A stretch of DNA of 64,000 nucleotides. Origin: GCA-2733415 sp964276095. Its GTDB lineage: Bacteria > Bacteroidota > Bacteroidia > Flavobacteriales > Flavobacteriaceae. Below are positions 24,268 through 33,764 of this stretch, piece by piece; within the stretch, counting starts at the first letter, position 1; every line of letters starts with the position of its first letter. The notes under the pieces are model-generated. The model was not told the DNA's origin. It was given only the letters and a program-made list of their open reading frames with translations, and ran no database searches. The stretch is from contig CAXYDR010000003.1 in NCBI GenBank assembly GCA_964276095.1, positions 1,116,001 through 1,180,000 of the forward strand. The letters run 5' to 3'. Position numbers and translations under genes: made by a program.

Positions 24268-26382
24268 ATGAAAAAAATAATCATAGTATTCAGTATTTTA
24301 TTCTTATTTCAAGGATATGCACAACAAAAAGAATTAACCTTAAACGATGCTGTTTTAGGATACTATAAAGGTTTATATCCTAAACAATTATCAGGATTAC
24401 AATGGGTATCTGCTACAAAGTATGTCTACAAAGATGCCAATGCGTATATTATAAAAGATGTTGAAAAAAATACAACTGAAAAAATAACTATTTCAAATTT
24501 TGAAAAGACTTTCCCAGGAACTAAACGTGTTCCTCGTTTTTCATTAATCGACGATAATACTATTACATTTCGTAAAGAAAACACACAGTATAATTTCAAT
24601 TACAATTCAAAAACAATTGTAGCCGAAATTGCTTTTGATTCTACTGCTCAAAACAACGATTATAGCAATACCGCAAAGGCAATTGCGTATACTATTGATA
24701 ACAATTTATATCTAGCTACTCAAGACAATACTAGAACAGCTGTTACTTCTTTTACTGATTCAAATATTGTTTCTGGACAAGCTATTGCTCGTTATGAATT
24801 TGGTATTTCTAAAGGAACATTCTGGTCTCCAAAAGGAACTCACTTGGCGTTTTATCAGAAAGATGAAACTCATGTTACTGATTATCCTTTAGTTGATGTT
24901 ACTACCAACCCAGCAAGTTTAAAAAACATCAAGTATCCAATGGCTGGTCAGAAAAGTGAATTGGCAAAAATTGGTATTTATAATTTAGCAACTCAACAAA
25001 CTACTTACCTAAATATTGATACTTCAGACGAACATTATCTAACTAACTTATCGTGGACTCCTGATGGAAAATATGTGTTAGTAGCTGAAGTAAATCGCGC
25101 TCAAGATCATTTTGATTATAATTTATACAATGCAACTACCGGAAATAAAGTACATACATTATTTTCAGAAAGCAATAGTCGTTGGGTAGAACCTGAAAAT
25201 GATGCTGTTTTCTTTCCAAACAGTACTACAAATTTCTTGTGGATGAGTGAAAAAGATGGTTATAAAAACATCTATCAATATACTACTGGGGGGAAATTCA
25301 TAAAACAACTAACTGATTTTAAATTTATTGTAAAATCTATTTTAGGATTTGACACTTTAGGAAAACATGTAATCATTTCTGCAACAGGAGAAAACCCTAC
25401 AGAAATGCATACTTATAAAGTAAACCTTAAATCAGGTAAAGCAACCAACCTTACTCCTGCTAATGGGACACATCGTACGCAATTGAAAGGTGATTATTTA
25501 ATTGATTCATACAGCAGCTTAAACACCCCAGGTGTTATGAGTATTGTCAATATTAAAAACAAGAAAGAAACTGTACTAAACACTGCTAAAAATCCTTTAG
25601 AAGGATATAAGCTTGGAACTACTGAGTTATTGAAGTTAAAATCAGAAGATGGATTTGATTTACATAGTAGGATTATAAAACCTGCCAATTTTGATTCTTC
25701 AAAAAAATACCCTGTATTAGTTTATGTATACGGAGGAACACATGCGCAATTAGTAACCAATACATGGTTAGGTGGCTCACGATTATGGATGCAATGGCTT
25801 GCCGCTCAAAAAGATTATATTGTATTTACATTGGACAACAGAGGCTCAGCAAACAGAGGTTTTGCTTTTGAAAGTGTGATACATCGTACTGCTGGTGATG
25901 AAGGAATGAAAGATCAATTAGTTGGGGTTGATTACTTAAAATCATTGCCATATGTTGATGGGAATAGAATAGCCGTTCATGGTTGGAGTTATGGTGGTTT
26001 TATGACAAACTCTCTGTTATTACGTCATCCTAAAGTATTTACAACCGGAGTTGCTGGAGGACCAGTTACTAACTGGAAATATTACGAAGCAATGTATGGA
26101 GAACGCTACATGGATACTCCGCAAGAAAATCCAGAAGGATATGCTGATTCTCGTATTGGAAAATACTTAGAAAACTTAGAAGGAAAACTATTATTAATTC
26201 ATGGTAGTGTTGATCCTACAGTTGTACCACAACACAGTATGGAGATTTTAAAAGAAGCTGTAGAAAAAGGAGTGCAATTGGACTTTTTCACCTACCCAAT
26301 GCACGAACATAATGTACGTGGAAAAGATAGAGTACACTTGATGCAAAAGGTATTGGATTACGTGTTAGATAATAATAAGTAA
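24268..26382 (+). CDS. S9-family dipeptidyl peptidase IV
   Basis: The ATG at 24268 gives a good signal peptide (MKKIIIVFSILFLFQGYAQ); the frame continues upstream to 24238 but without a signal start. The 704-residue protein has an eight-bladed DPP-IV propeller N-terminal region and a C-terminal alpha/beta hydrolase with Ser574 in GWSYGG, Asp649 in HGSVDPT and His681 in MHEHNV. It cleaves X-Pro or similar dipeptides from peptide N-termini in the periplasm. It follows the M23 gene by 11 bp and ends at a strong terminator. Confidence 0.93.
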   Translation: MKKIIIVFSILFLFQGYAQQKELTLNDAVLGYYKGLYPKQLSGLQWVSATKYVYKDANAYIIKDVEKNTTEKITISNFEKTFPGTKRVPRFSLIDDNTITFRKENTQYNFNYNSKTIVAEIAFDSTAQNNDYSNTAKAIAYTIDNNLYLATQDNTRTAVTSFTDSNIVSGQAIARYEFGISKGTFWSPKGTHLAFYQKDETHVTDYPLVDVTTNPASLKNIKYPMAGQKSELAKIGIYNLATQQTTYLNIDTSDEHYLTNLSWTPDGKYVLVAEVNRAQDHFDYNLYNATTGNKVHTLFSESNSRWVEPENDAVFFPNSTTNFLWMSEKDGYKNIYQYTTGGKFIKQLTDFKFIVKSILGFDTLGKHVIISATGENPTEMHTYKVNLKSGKATNLTPANGTHRTQLKGDYLIDSYSSLNTPGVMSIVNIKNKKETVLNTAKNPLEGYKLGTTELLKLKSEDGFDLHSRIIKPANFDSSKKYPVLVYVYGGTHAQLVTNTWLGGSRLWMQWLAAQKDYIVFTLDNRGSANRGFAFESVIHRTAGDEGMKDQLVGVDYLKSLPYVDGNRIAVHGWSYGGFMTNSLLLRHPKVFTTGVAGGPVTNWKYYEAMYGERYMDTPQENPEGYADSRIGKYLENLEGKLLLIHGSVDPTVVPQHSMEILKEAVEKGVQLDFFTYPMHEHNVRGKDRVHLMQKVLDYVLDNNK

Positions 26383-26404
26383 GTATCTATCTTGATAAAT
26401 ATTT

Positions 26405-26441
26405 AACCTCTATATAAAACAATATTTTTTATATAGAGGTT
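26405..26441 (+). terminator. Intrinsic terminator after the DPP-IV gene
   Basis: AACCTCTATATAAAA and TTTTATATAGAGGTT form a hairpin with a T tract after it, 22 bp beyond the stop. Confidence 0.88.
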
Positions 26442-26496
26442 TTTCTTTTACCCTATACTTTCACATAGTCTAGAAAAGTAATAAAGAATGTGCCTT

Positions 26497-26757
26497 TTAG
26501 CTAGCTTCTTGTAGGTATAGGTTATTTGATAAAAAGAAGTTTTCCAATGTTTCTCTTGATGTAAGATTATCTTGAATAACGAAGTTGTCGATAGCATCTC
26601 TTAAACGCAATGATAAATTTAGTTGAATAGCAATTGGAATGTCATTTTCTGAGTTGAAATTTTTAAATAACTCTACAGCTTCTTTCCCTAACTTAGTTTT
26701 TTCATCAATAGATGTTGATTCTAATATTCTAAGTATTAATCTCTCTATTTTGACCAT
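26497..26757 (-). CDS. Small helical protein, function unknown
   Basis: From the ATG at 26757 the protein is 86 residues (MVKIERLILRI), predicted largely helical, with no signal peptide and no domain I recognise. The ORF can be extended two codons to a TTG at 26763, but that codon is part of a -7 promoter element TAAATTTG (26768-26761), so the ATG is the better start. With that promoter the message would be leaderless or nearly so. It is monocistronic and lies between lspA and the DPP-IV terminator. Function is unknown. Confidence 0.65.
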   Translation of the reverse strand: MVKIERLILRILESTSIDEKTKLGKEAVELFKNFNSENDIPIAIQLNLSLRLRDAIDNFVIQDNLTSRETLENFFLSNNLYLQEAS

Positions 26758-26760
26758 ACT

Positions 26761-26794
26761 CAAATTTACAAATCAATTTAACTCATATTAACAA
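26761..26794 (-). promoter_or_regulatory. Promoter of the small helical protein gene
   Basis: TTG (26794-26792) and TAAATTTG (26768-26761) are separated by 23 bp, within the range described for Bacteroidetes promoters (17-23). It abuts the ATG at 26757. Confidence 0.5.
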
Positions 26795-26894
26795 GCTAGC
26801 TATTATTTATTAACAAAAGTTAAGACGGATATTGTTAATTACTTCTGAATATTTCCTTTGGATGATAGTTTTCTGAAATAAGCACTATTTCAAA

Positions 26895-27557
26895 TTACTC
26901 CTCTTCAGTCACTGGAAACACACGTTTATTAAATACCAATAGTATTCCTACACCAGTACTAATTGCCATATCAGCAATATTAAAAACAGGGTCGAAAAAA
27001 GTGAAATGATTCCCTCCTACACCAGGAATCCATTCTGGCCATGTCCATGAAGTAAATGGAAAACGTAACATATCTACCACACAACCTTGCATCATATTAC
27101 TATAACCAGAGCCATTCATTTGTGATATTCCTGTGTACCCAATCCAATCGTTATACTGTGTATTAAATGTTGTTCCAGAATCGAATATTAAACCGTAAAA
27201 CAACGAATCAATATTATTTCCAAAAGCACCAGCAAAAATTAAAGAAATAGCTATTATTAATAATTTAGGTGCTTCTTTTTTAATTGAATTCACCAACCAA
27301 TACGCAATAAATCCAATAGCAACCAGCCTAAACGATGTCAGAAATACTTTTGCAAAAGGCTCACTAATTGGCAAGAAGTCGCTTAATTTACTCCCCCAAG
27401 CCATTCCTGGGTTTTCTACAAAACGTATTTCAAACCAGTTAAAACCAAATACATTAATGTATTCCCCTAAACCAAAATTTGTTTTTATATATAACTTTGA
27501 TATCTGATCAACAATCAATATCAATGCAATTAACCCAATACTCTTTTTTAAATTCAT
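26895..27557 (-). CDS. lspA: Lipoprotein signal peptidase II
   Basis: LspA removes the signal peptide from diacylglyceryl prolipoproteins in the inner membrane. The 220-residue protein has four hydrophobic segments and the catalytic Asp motifs GNNIDSLFYG (about 115-124) and FNIADMAISTG (about 195-205). It is longer than the usual 160-170 residues because of an insertion between the two catalytic motifs, a feature of Bacteroidetes LspA. Many lipoproteins in this window are its likely substrates. The gene stands near dksA-like and ileS, a common flavobacterial order. Confidence 0.94.
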   Translation of the reverse strand: MNLKKSIGLIALILIVDQISKLYIKTNFGLGEYINVFGFNWFEIRFVENPGMAWGSKLSDFLPISEPFAKVFLTSFRLVAIGFIAYWLVNSIKKEAPKLLIIAISLIFAGAFGNNIDSLFYGLIFDSGTTFNTQYNDWIGYTGISQMNGSGYSNMMQGCVVDMLRFPFTSWTWPEWIPGVGGNHFTFFDPVFNIADMAISTGVGILLVFNKRVFPVTEEE

Positions 27558-27639
27558 TCGTGTTATTATTTCAATTGAGGCTTACTCAATCATAATTATT
27601 CCCATAGCGGGTTTTAACGACTGCTAAAGTAATAAATTA

Positions 27640-28269
27640 TTATTTTGCTTTAGTTATCTTTATGTTTCCTTTAGCAGTTTTAAGTGCAAAAGTTGACTTT
27701 CCTTTGGCTATCTTTTCTTGAATAATTGTTCCTGATTTAGATTCAGTACTTATTATTCCATTTTTTGTAGTTAAGTTAATATCTCCAGAAACTGTTTTTA
27801 TTTCAAATTTTCCTGTGACGCTATTCAAATAACAATCACCAGAGAGTAAATTTGTTCCTAAAGAATTATACTTCCCCATAATACTAACATTACCAATATC
27901 ACTTGAAATAAATGTTTGCAAATGCTCTGGAACGAGAATTTCAACAACAATTGCATGTACTTTATGGGCGCTTAATTTATCTTGATTATTGGGAAACGTG
28001 AAAGCAATATTTCCAGAAACATGTAGTGTTTGATTTTCTCTTTTCTCAGTAATCACAAAATGATTGGCGTATTCCCCTTCACTCATTGATTTTATTAGTA
28101 CTTGATTAGATTTCGTTGAACTTAATTTAATGGTAAAAACATTATCTAAATCAAAGGTTAAATAAGTTACAGTATCGTCAATTGTAATAACATGTTCAGT
28201 TTTCTTTTGAGAAAAACTAAACAAACTTATCATTAAAAATATGTAAATAAATGACTTCAATTTTATCAT
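27640..28269 (-). CDS. DUF4097-like secreted beta-repeat protein
   Basis: The 209-residue protein has a signal peptide (cut after FSFSQ, about 20) and a C-terminal half of short beta-strand repeats (SGDCYLNSVTGKFEIK, VSGDINLTTK, SGTIIQEK, KGNIKITK) typical of DUF4097/GIN-type adhesin-like beta-helix domains. The role is unknown; a cell-surface or periplasmic location is inferred. It lies between the DksA-like gene terminator and lspA, with about 80 bp to lspA; cotranscription is uncertain. Confidence 0.7.
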   Translation of the reverse strand: MIKLKSFIYIFLMISLFSFSQKKTEHVITIDDTVTYLTFDLDNVFTIKLSSTKSNQVLIKSMSEGEYANHFVITEKRENQTLHVSGNIAFTFPNNQDKLSAHKVHAIVVEILVPEHLQTFISSDIGNVSIMGKYNSLGTNLLSGDCYLNSVTGKFEIKTVSGDINLTTKNGIISTESKSGTIIQEKIAKGKSTFALKTAKGNIKITKAK

Positions 28270-28286
28270 GTATACTATTACTAAAC

Positions 28287-28315
28287 AAAAAACGCTCCTA
28301 AAAGGAGCGTTTTTT
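28287..28315 (-). terminator. Intrinsic terminator after the dksA-like gene
   Basis: AAAAAACGCTCCT and AGGAGCGTTTTTT flank a three-base loop, 18 bp beyond the stop of the DksA-like gene; it should also work on the plus strand. Confidence 0.92.
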
Positions 28316-28332
28316 ATTCCCTTAACGGAATA

Positions 28333-28716
28333 TTATTTCTGTAAGTTCTTAGCCTCAATACTTAATGTAGCATGAGGAACAATTTTCAAACGTTCCACAC
28401 TAATTAACTTCCCTAACACTCGGCAAACACCGTATGTTTTATTTTCAATACGTGCTAAAGCATTTTTCAAATCACGAATAAACTTTTCTTGACGAATAGC
28501 TAATTGCATGTTTCGTTCTTTACTCATAGTTTGAGATCCTTCATCAAATGCCTTAAACGTAGGTGAAGTATCTTCTGTACCATTATTATGGTCATTCATA
28601 TAAGCACTTTTCAACAACTCAATGTCTGATTTTGCTTTTTCTATTTTTGCCTCTATGATTACTCTAAACTCTTCTAAATGATCATCTGAGTATCTTACTT
28701 TTATATTGTCTGACAT
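28333..28716 (-). CDS. DksA/TraR-like regulator with an incomplete zinc finger
   Basis: The 127-residue protein has the DksA layout: an N-terminal coiled-coil region (about 10-95) and a C-terminal segment GVCRVLGKLISVERLKIVP, which aligns with the DksA zinc-finger region. Only one Cys (Cys98) of the usual four remains, so zinc binding as in DksA is doubtful. DksA-type proteins bind the RNA polymerase secondary channel and act with ppGpp. From memory, this Cys-poor form is common in Bacteroidetes. It follows ileS by six bases and is followed by a strong terminator, so it ends that operon. Confidence 0.82.
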   Translation of the reverse strand: MSDNIKVRYSDDHLEEFRVIIEAKIEKAKSDIELLKSAYMNDHNNGTEDTSPTFKAFDEGSQTMSKERNMQLAIRQEKFIRDLKNALARIENKTYGVCRVLGKLISVERLKIVPHATLSIEAKNLQK

Positions 28717-28722
28717 GGTTTT

Positions 28723-31700
28723 TTAAATTTTTTCAATAAATAATTTGGTTTCTATATTGTCAAAAGCAATATCTATACCATTATTTACTGTGGTTAGTAA
28801 ATCGATTTTCTCGGTTAAAGTTTCCGCTTTAATATAATTCTCAAGTGTATCATTGATAGCATTCTCTAAGATTCCATCTTTTTGAATTGCTACTGTAATT
28901 TTATCTGTTACCTCAAACCCAGAATCTTTACGTAAATTCTGAATTCTATTCACTAATTCTCTAGCAATCCCCTCGTTGCGTAGTTCCTCAGAAATAGTAA
29001 CATCTAATGCTACTGTTAACCCGTTTGCGTTAGCTACGGACCAACCTTCAATGTCTTGAGAAGATATTTCCACATCTTCTAGGTTCAATTTAATATTTTT
29101 TCCATTAATATCAAGAGAAATCTCACCATTTTGTTCAATTTCCACAATATTTTCTTGATCAAACTGCATAATTGCTCCCGCAACAGCTTTCATATCCTTT
29201 CCGAAACGTGGTCCTAATGCTTTAAAATTAGGTTTTATTTGTTTCACTAAAATCCCTGAAGCGTCATCTAAAATTTCGATTTCTTTTACATTTACCTCTG
29301 ACTTTATCAGATTAGCAACTGCTAAAATCTCTTCTTTTTCAAGAGCATTCATTACAGGAATCATTATTCTTTGTAATGGCTTACGAACATTAATCTTCTC
29401 TTTAGCTCTTAACGATAATACTAATGAAGATATTGTTTGTGCTTTCTCCATTTTACTTTCCAATGATTTATCTATAATAGTTAAATCTGCTACTGGGAAG
29501 TTTGCTAAATGCACACTCTCTTCTGCGTTTTTATTTGTAGTATTAGTTAAATCTTTATACAACCTATCCATAAAGAAAGGCGCTACTGGAGCAGCAAGTT
29601 TAGAAATAGTTTCTAAACAAGTGTATAAGGTTTGATATGCAGATATTTTATCATGCTCATATTCACCTTTCCAGAATCTTCTTCTACTTAAACGTACAAA
29701 CCAGTTACTTAAATGCTCTTGTACAAAATCAGAAATAGCTCGAGTTGCTTTGGTTGGTTCATAACCACCATAATACTCATCTACTTTTTCTATTAAACTA
29801 TGTAACTCAGACAATACCCAACGATCAATCTCTGGTCTGTCTGCGATAGCGATATCATCTTCTGAATAATTGAAATTATCTAAGTTCGCATATAAACTGA
29901 AGAACGAATAGGTGTTGTACAATGTTCCGAAAAACTTCCTACTTACTTCCGTTATCCCATCTAAATCAAATTTTAAGTTATCCCATGGGTTTGCGTTAGA
30001 AATCATATACCAACGTGTAGCATCTGGACCATACTTATCTAATGTAGAAAAAGGATCAACTCCATTTCCTAAACGTTTCGACATTTTCTGTCCTTTTTTA
30101 TCTAATACTAAACCATTCGAAACAACATTTTTATATGCTTTGTCATCAAATACTAAAGTAGCAATTGCATGTAATGTATAAAACCATCCACGAGTTTGAT
30201 CTACTCCCTCAGCAATAAAATCAGCTGTTTTCCATGTAGTATCTACTAATTCCTTATTCTCAAACGGATAATGCCATTGTGCGTAAGGCATTGATCCAGA
30301 ATCAAACCAAACGTCAATCAAATCAGCTTCACGCTTCATTGGTTGCCCTGAATTAGAAACCAACGTTATTTTATCAACTACATTTTTATGTAAATCAATA
30401 CTATCATAGTTTGCATCAGACATATCTCCAACTACAAACTCAGCAAAAATATCAGAATCCATTACTCCAGCATCAACCGCAAGTTTCATTTCTTCTTTTA
30501 ATTCCGCTACTGAACCCATCATTTTAACTTCCGTACCATCTTCTGATCTCCAAATTGGTAATGGAATTCCCCAAAAACGAGAACGCGATAAGTTCCAGTC
30601 ATTAGCGTTTTTCAACCAGTTTCCAAAACGACCAGTTCCGGTAGCTTCAGGTTTCCAATTAATCTCTTCGTTTAAAGAATGCATTCTATCTTTAACTTCA
30701 GTCACTTTAATAAACCAAGAATCTAATGGATAATATAAAATTGGCTTATCAGTTCTCCAACAATGTGGGTAACTATGGACATATTTCTCAACCTTGAAGG
30801 CCTTATTTTCTTCTTTTAATTTAATGGCAATTTGAACATCTACTGATTTATCTGGTGCTTCACCATCAGCATAGTATTCATTTTTCACATACATACCTGC
30901 AAACTCACCCATTTCTTTGGTGAATTTCCCTTGTAAATCTACTAAAGGCACTAAATTATCATTAGCATCCATTACCAACAATGGCGGAACTCCAGCTTCT
31001 TTCGCTACTAATGCATCATCAGCTCCAAAAGTAGGTGCTGTATGAACTATTCCTGTTCCATCTTCTGTGGTAACAAAATCTCCAGTAATTACTCTAAATG
31101 CTTCCTCTGGAGTTTCATATGGTAATGCATATGGCAATAATTGCTCATACTTGATCCCTACTAAATCAGATCCTTTATGCTCAGAAACTACAAAATATGG
31201 AATTTGCTTTGCTCCTGATTCATAGTTTGCTAAATCAGCTTCGTTTTCAACTTGATTGAATTTCTTCCCTGCAAATTGTTTTCCAACTAAATTTTTAGCC
31301 AATATTACATTAGTAGCTTCAAATGTGTATTGGTTGAAAGTTTTCACCAATGCATAATCTATTTTAGCTCCAACTGTTAATGCCGTGTTACTTGGTAGAG
31401 TCCAAGGAGTAGTTGTCCAAGCCATTAAATGTACATCTCCATCTACTTGTAAAGCTGATGGCAAGGTATTTTTAATCGCTTTGAATTGTGCAACAATTGT
31501 AGTATCCGTAACATCCTGATATGCTCCTGGCTGATTAATTTCATGCGAACTTAATCCGGTACCCGCTTTAGGAGAGTATGGCTGAATAGTATATCCTTTG
31601 TAAATTAAATCTTTCTCATAGACTTGCTTTAACAACCACCATACACTTTCCATGTATTTAGGCTTATAAGTAACATACGGATCTTCCATATCAACCCAAT

Positions 31701-32124
31701 ACCCCATCTTTTCAGTTAGGCTATTCCAGATATCAGTATATTTCATTACTGCTTTTTTACAAGCAATATTATATTCTTCAACAGTAATTTTTGTACCGAT
31801 ATCCTCTTTGGTAATTCCAAGTTCTTTTTCAACACCAAGTTCAACAGGTAACCCATGAGTATCCCATCCTGCTTTACGTTTTACTTGAAATCCCTTTTGA
31901 GTTTTATAACGGCAAAAAATATCTTTAATGGTACGCCCCATTACGTGATGAATCCCTGGCATTCCGTTAGCTGAAGGTGGCCCTTCAAAAAACACAAACG
32001 GTTTGTTATCATCACGAGTAGTTATACTTTTATCGAAAATATCATTTTCCTCCCAGAATTTTAATATTTCGTCAGCAACATTTGGCAAGTTAAGCCCCTT
32101 GTATTCTGTAAACTTCGTACTCAT
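28723..32124 (-). CDS. ileS: Isoleucyl-tRNA synthetase, eukaryotic-like long form
   Basis: The 1133-residue class I synthetase charges tRNA-Ile and edits valine. It shows the nucleotide-binding motif SANGMPGIHH (51-60), GWDTHGLP, the CP1 editing domain with TTPWTLPSNTAL, and KMSKR (about residues 676-680). It lacks the C-terminal zinc-binding Cys cluster of the E. coli enzyme and has the longer C-terminal region of the eukaryote-like/IleS2 type, a form often less sensitive to mupirocin (family knowledge). It is followed by the DksA-like gene six bases later. Essential housekeeping gene. Confidence 0.96.
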   Translation of the reverse strand: MSTKFTEYKGLNLPNVADEILKFWEENDIFDKSITTRDDNKPFVFFEGPPSANGMPGIHHVMGRTIKDIFCRYKTQKGFQVKRKAGWDTHGLPVELGVEKELGITKEDIGTKITVEEYNIACKKAVMKYTDIWNSLTEKMGYWVDMEDPYVTYKPKYMESVWWLLKQVYEKDLIYKGYTIQPYSPKAGTGLSSHEINQPGAYQDVTDTTIVAQFKAIKNTLPSALQVDGDVHLMAWTTTPWTLPSNTALTVGAKIDYALVKTFNQYTFEATNVILAKNLVGKQFAGKKFNQVENEADLANYESGAKQIPYFVVSEHKGSDLVGIKYEQLLPYALPYETPEEAFRVITGDFVTTEDGTGIVHTAPTFGADDALVAKEAGVPPLLVMDANDNLVPLVDLQGKFTKEMGEFAGMYVKNEYYADGEAPDKSVDVQIAIKLKEENKAFKVEKYVHSYPHCWRTDKPILYYPLDSWFIKVTEVKDRMHSLNEEINWKPEATGTGRFGNWLKNANDWNLSRSRFWGIPLPIWRSEDGTEVKMMGSVAELKEEMKLAVDAGVMDSDIFAEFVVGDMSDANYDSIDLHKNVVDKITLVSNSGQPMKREADLIDVWFDSGSMPYAQWHYPFENKELVDTTWKTADFIAEGVDQTRGWFYTLHAIATLVFDDKAYKNVVSNGLVLDKKGQKMSKRLGNGVDPFSTLDKYGPDATRWYMISNANPWDNLKFDLDGITEVSRKFFGTLYNTYSFFSLYANLDNFNYSEDDIAIADRPEIDRWVLSELHSLIEKVDEYYGGYEPTKATRAISDFVQEHLSNWFVRLSRRRFWKGEYEHDKISAYQTLYTCLETISKLAAPVAPFFMDRLYKDLTNTTNKNAEESVHLANFPVADLTIIDKSLESKMEKAQTISSLVLSLRAKEKINVRKPLQRIMIPVMNALEKEEILAVANLIKSEVNVKEIEILDDASGILVKQIKPNFKALGPRFGKDMKAVAGAIMQFDQENIVEIEQNGEISLDINGKNIKLNLEDVEISSQDIEGWSVANANGLTVALDVTISEELRNEGIARELVNRIQNLRKDSGFEVTDKITVAIQKDGILENAINDTLENYIKAETLTEKIDLLTTVNNGIDIAFDNIETKLFIEKI

Positions 32125-32182
32125 TTTGTTCTTTGTTTTATAAGTACGCGAAAATAAGCAATTTATAGGAAAAAGATGTTGT

Positions 32183-32836
32183 TTAGCCTTTGAAATAGCG
32201 GATTAGCCCATCTATAATAGATTCAATTGTGGCTTGGGATGCAACAATAATATTTGAAGTGTGTTTTTTGGCTTCATGTGCCGTGGTGTTCCCAATGCAA
32301 AAAACAACCGAGTTTTCTAATGAGTTTTCCTGAACAAAACTCTCTATCCCACTTGGACTAAAAAATAGAATCCCTTCAAATTTCTCATCAAATTTCTGCG
32401 AAATCAATGTTGTTTTATAAAGAGTTTCCTCTGTAAATTTCACCTTATTTTCTGACAGAATACTAGGCAACTCATCTCTTCTTTTATTTCCGCAGAAAAA
32501 CACAAAAGAGTCATTTTTATGTTTTTTTACAATAAATTCAGCTAATTCTGAAGCATTTTTGGCGATTTTAACAACATTATAATTATTTTCAATTAGTAAC
32601 GCAGCAGTTTTTTTACCTACACAAAACACATTTTTTAGCTGTGCTACTGATTTAATTAGGGCTTTTGCAGAATTCTGACTTGTTACAATTGCATTCTTTA
32701 TAACAACCTCATTAATAAATGGTAACTTATCTATGGAGATAGCATCGTATTCTACTATACTAATATTTGTATATGATATAATTTCACGCTGAGATGGAGT
32801 AAGTTTTTTTGTAGATAAAACTTTTATATCCCTCAT
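32183..32836 (-). CDS. hemD: Uroporphyrinogen-III synthase
   Basis: HemD closes and inverts hydroxymethylbilane to uroporphyrinogen III. The family is poorly conserved; support comes from the 217-residue length, the two-lobe pattern, FCVGKKTAALL (about 95-105) in lobe one, FFSPSGIESFV and FCIGNTTAHEAKK in lobe two, and the position five bases after hemC. It is last in the hemA-hemC-hemD operon. Confidence 0.88.
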   Translation of the reverse strand: MRDIKVLSTKKLTPSQREIISYTNISIVEYDAISIDKLPFINEVVIKNAIVTSQNSAKALIKSVAQLKNVFCVGKKTAALLIENNYNVVKIAKNASELAEFIVKKHKNDSFVFFCGNKRRDELPSILSENKVKFTEETLYKTTLISQKFDEKFEGILFFSPSGIESFVQENSLENSVVFCIGNTTAHEAKKHTSNIIVASQATIESIIDGLIRYFKG

Positions 32837-32841
32837 CTCAA

Positions 32842-33756
32842 TTATTTAAGTTCCGTTTTTATTTGCTTCATTAATTCTGTTCCTCCAGTAGATAAAATCT
32901 CTTGAGCACAACGTTTACCTAAATCATTTGCTTCAGAAAGAGAAATATCAGCAACACTTACTTCAATTTTTTGTTCTCCATCTAATGAAAATAACACACC
33001 TTCAAAAGAGATTAAGTTGTTTTTAATAGTTGCTAACGCTCCAATTGGTGCTGTACAACCTCCTTCAAGCTCTCTTAAAAATTCACGCTCAATAGTTGTG
33101 CAAATTTCTGTAGTAGTATCGTTTAATTTAGTTACAGCTTCTGTAGTAAATACATCTTCTATCATTGTATGAACAACAACTGCCCCTTGAGCAGGTGCTG
33201 GCACCATCCAACTTAAGTCGATATAATTTTCTGGTAATACTTCAATACGTTGTAATCCTGCCTTTGCAAAAATTGCCCCTCCCCAATTACTATCTTCTAA
33301 TTTTTGTAATCGCAAATTCACATTCCCACGTAAATCAACAACTTTATGGTTTGGATATTTGTGTAACCACTGTGCTTTACGACGTAAACTACCTGTAGCG
33401 ATAGTCCCTTCACTATCTAAGAAATCTAATCCTTTATGCACTAAAATATCTAATGTTGCTGCTCGTTCTAAAACTGCTGTTTGACGAATTCCAATAGGTA
33501 AGGCAGTTGGAACATCTTTCATAGAATGAACCGCAATATCTACTGTTCCATTCAACATGGCAACATCTAATGTTTTGGTAAATATCCCCGTAATTCCTAA
33601 TTCATATAAAGGCTTATCTAAAACGATATCTCCTGTAGATTTTACAGGAACTAATTCCGTTTTATAACCTAAATTGATTAATTTTTGCTGTACAGTTTTT
33701 GCTTGCCACAATGCTAATTGACTATCGCGGGTACCAATTTTTATAACTTTATTCAT
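32842..33756 (-). CDS. hemC: Hydroxymethylbilane synthase (porphobilinogen deaminase)
   Basis: HemC polymerises four porphobilinogens to hydroxymethylbilane on a dipyrromethane cofactor. The 304-residue protein has GTRDSQLALWQ (8-18), HSMKDVPT (77-84), TGSLRRKAQW (121-130), LRGNVNLRL (142-150) and the cofactor-attaching Cys234 in EGGCTAPIG. Length is standard. It sits between hemA (8 bp away) and hemD (5 bp away) in one operon. Confidence 0.96.
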   Translation of the reverse strand: MNKVIKIGTRDSQLALWQAKTVQQKLINLGYKTELVPVKSTGDIVLDKPLYELGITGIFTKTLDVAMLNGTVDIAVHSMKDVPTALPIGIRQTAVLERAATLDILVHKGLDFLDSEGTIATGSLRRKAQWLHKYPNHKVVDLRGNVNLRLQKLEDSNWGGAIFAKAGLQRIEVLPENYIDLSWMVPAPAQGAVVVHTMIEDVFTTEAVTKLNDTTTEICTTIEREFLRELEGGCTAPIGALATIKNNLISFEGVLFSLDGEQKIEVSVADISLSEANDLGKRCAQEILSTGGTELMKQIKTELK

Positions 33757-33764
33757 GGAAATTA

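Noticed and set aside
29912..30181. 89-codon plus-strand ORF inside ileS
   Set aside because: Antisense to the conserved KMSKR region of ileS; no start signal or homology-like features.
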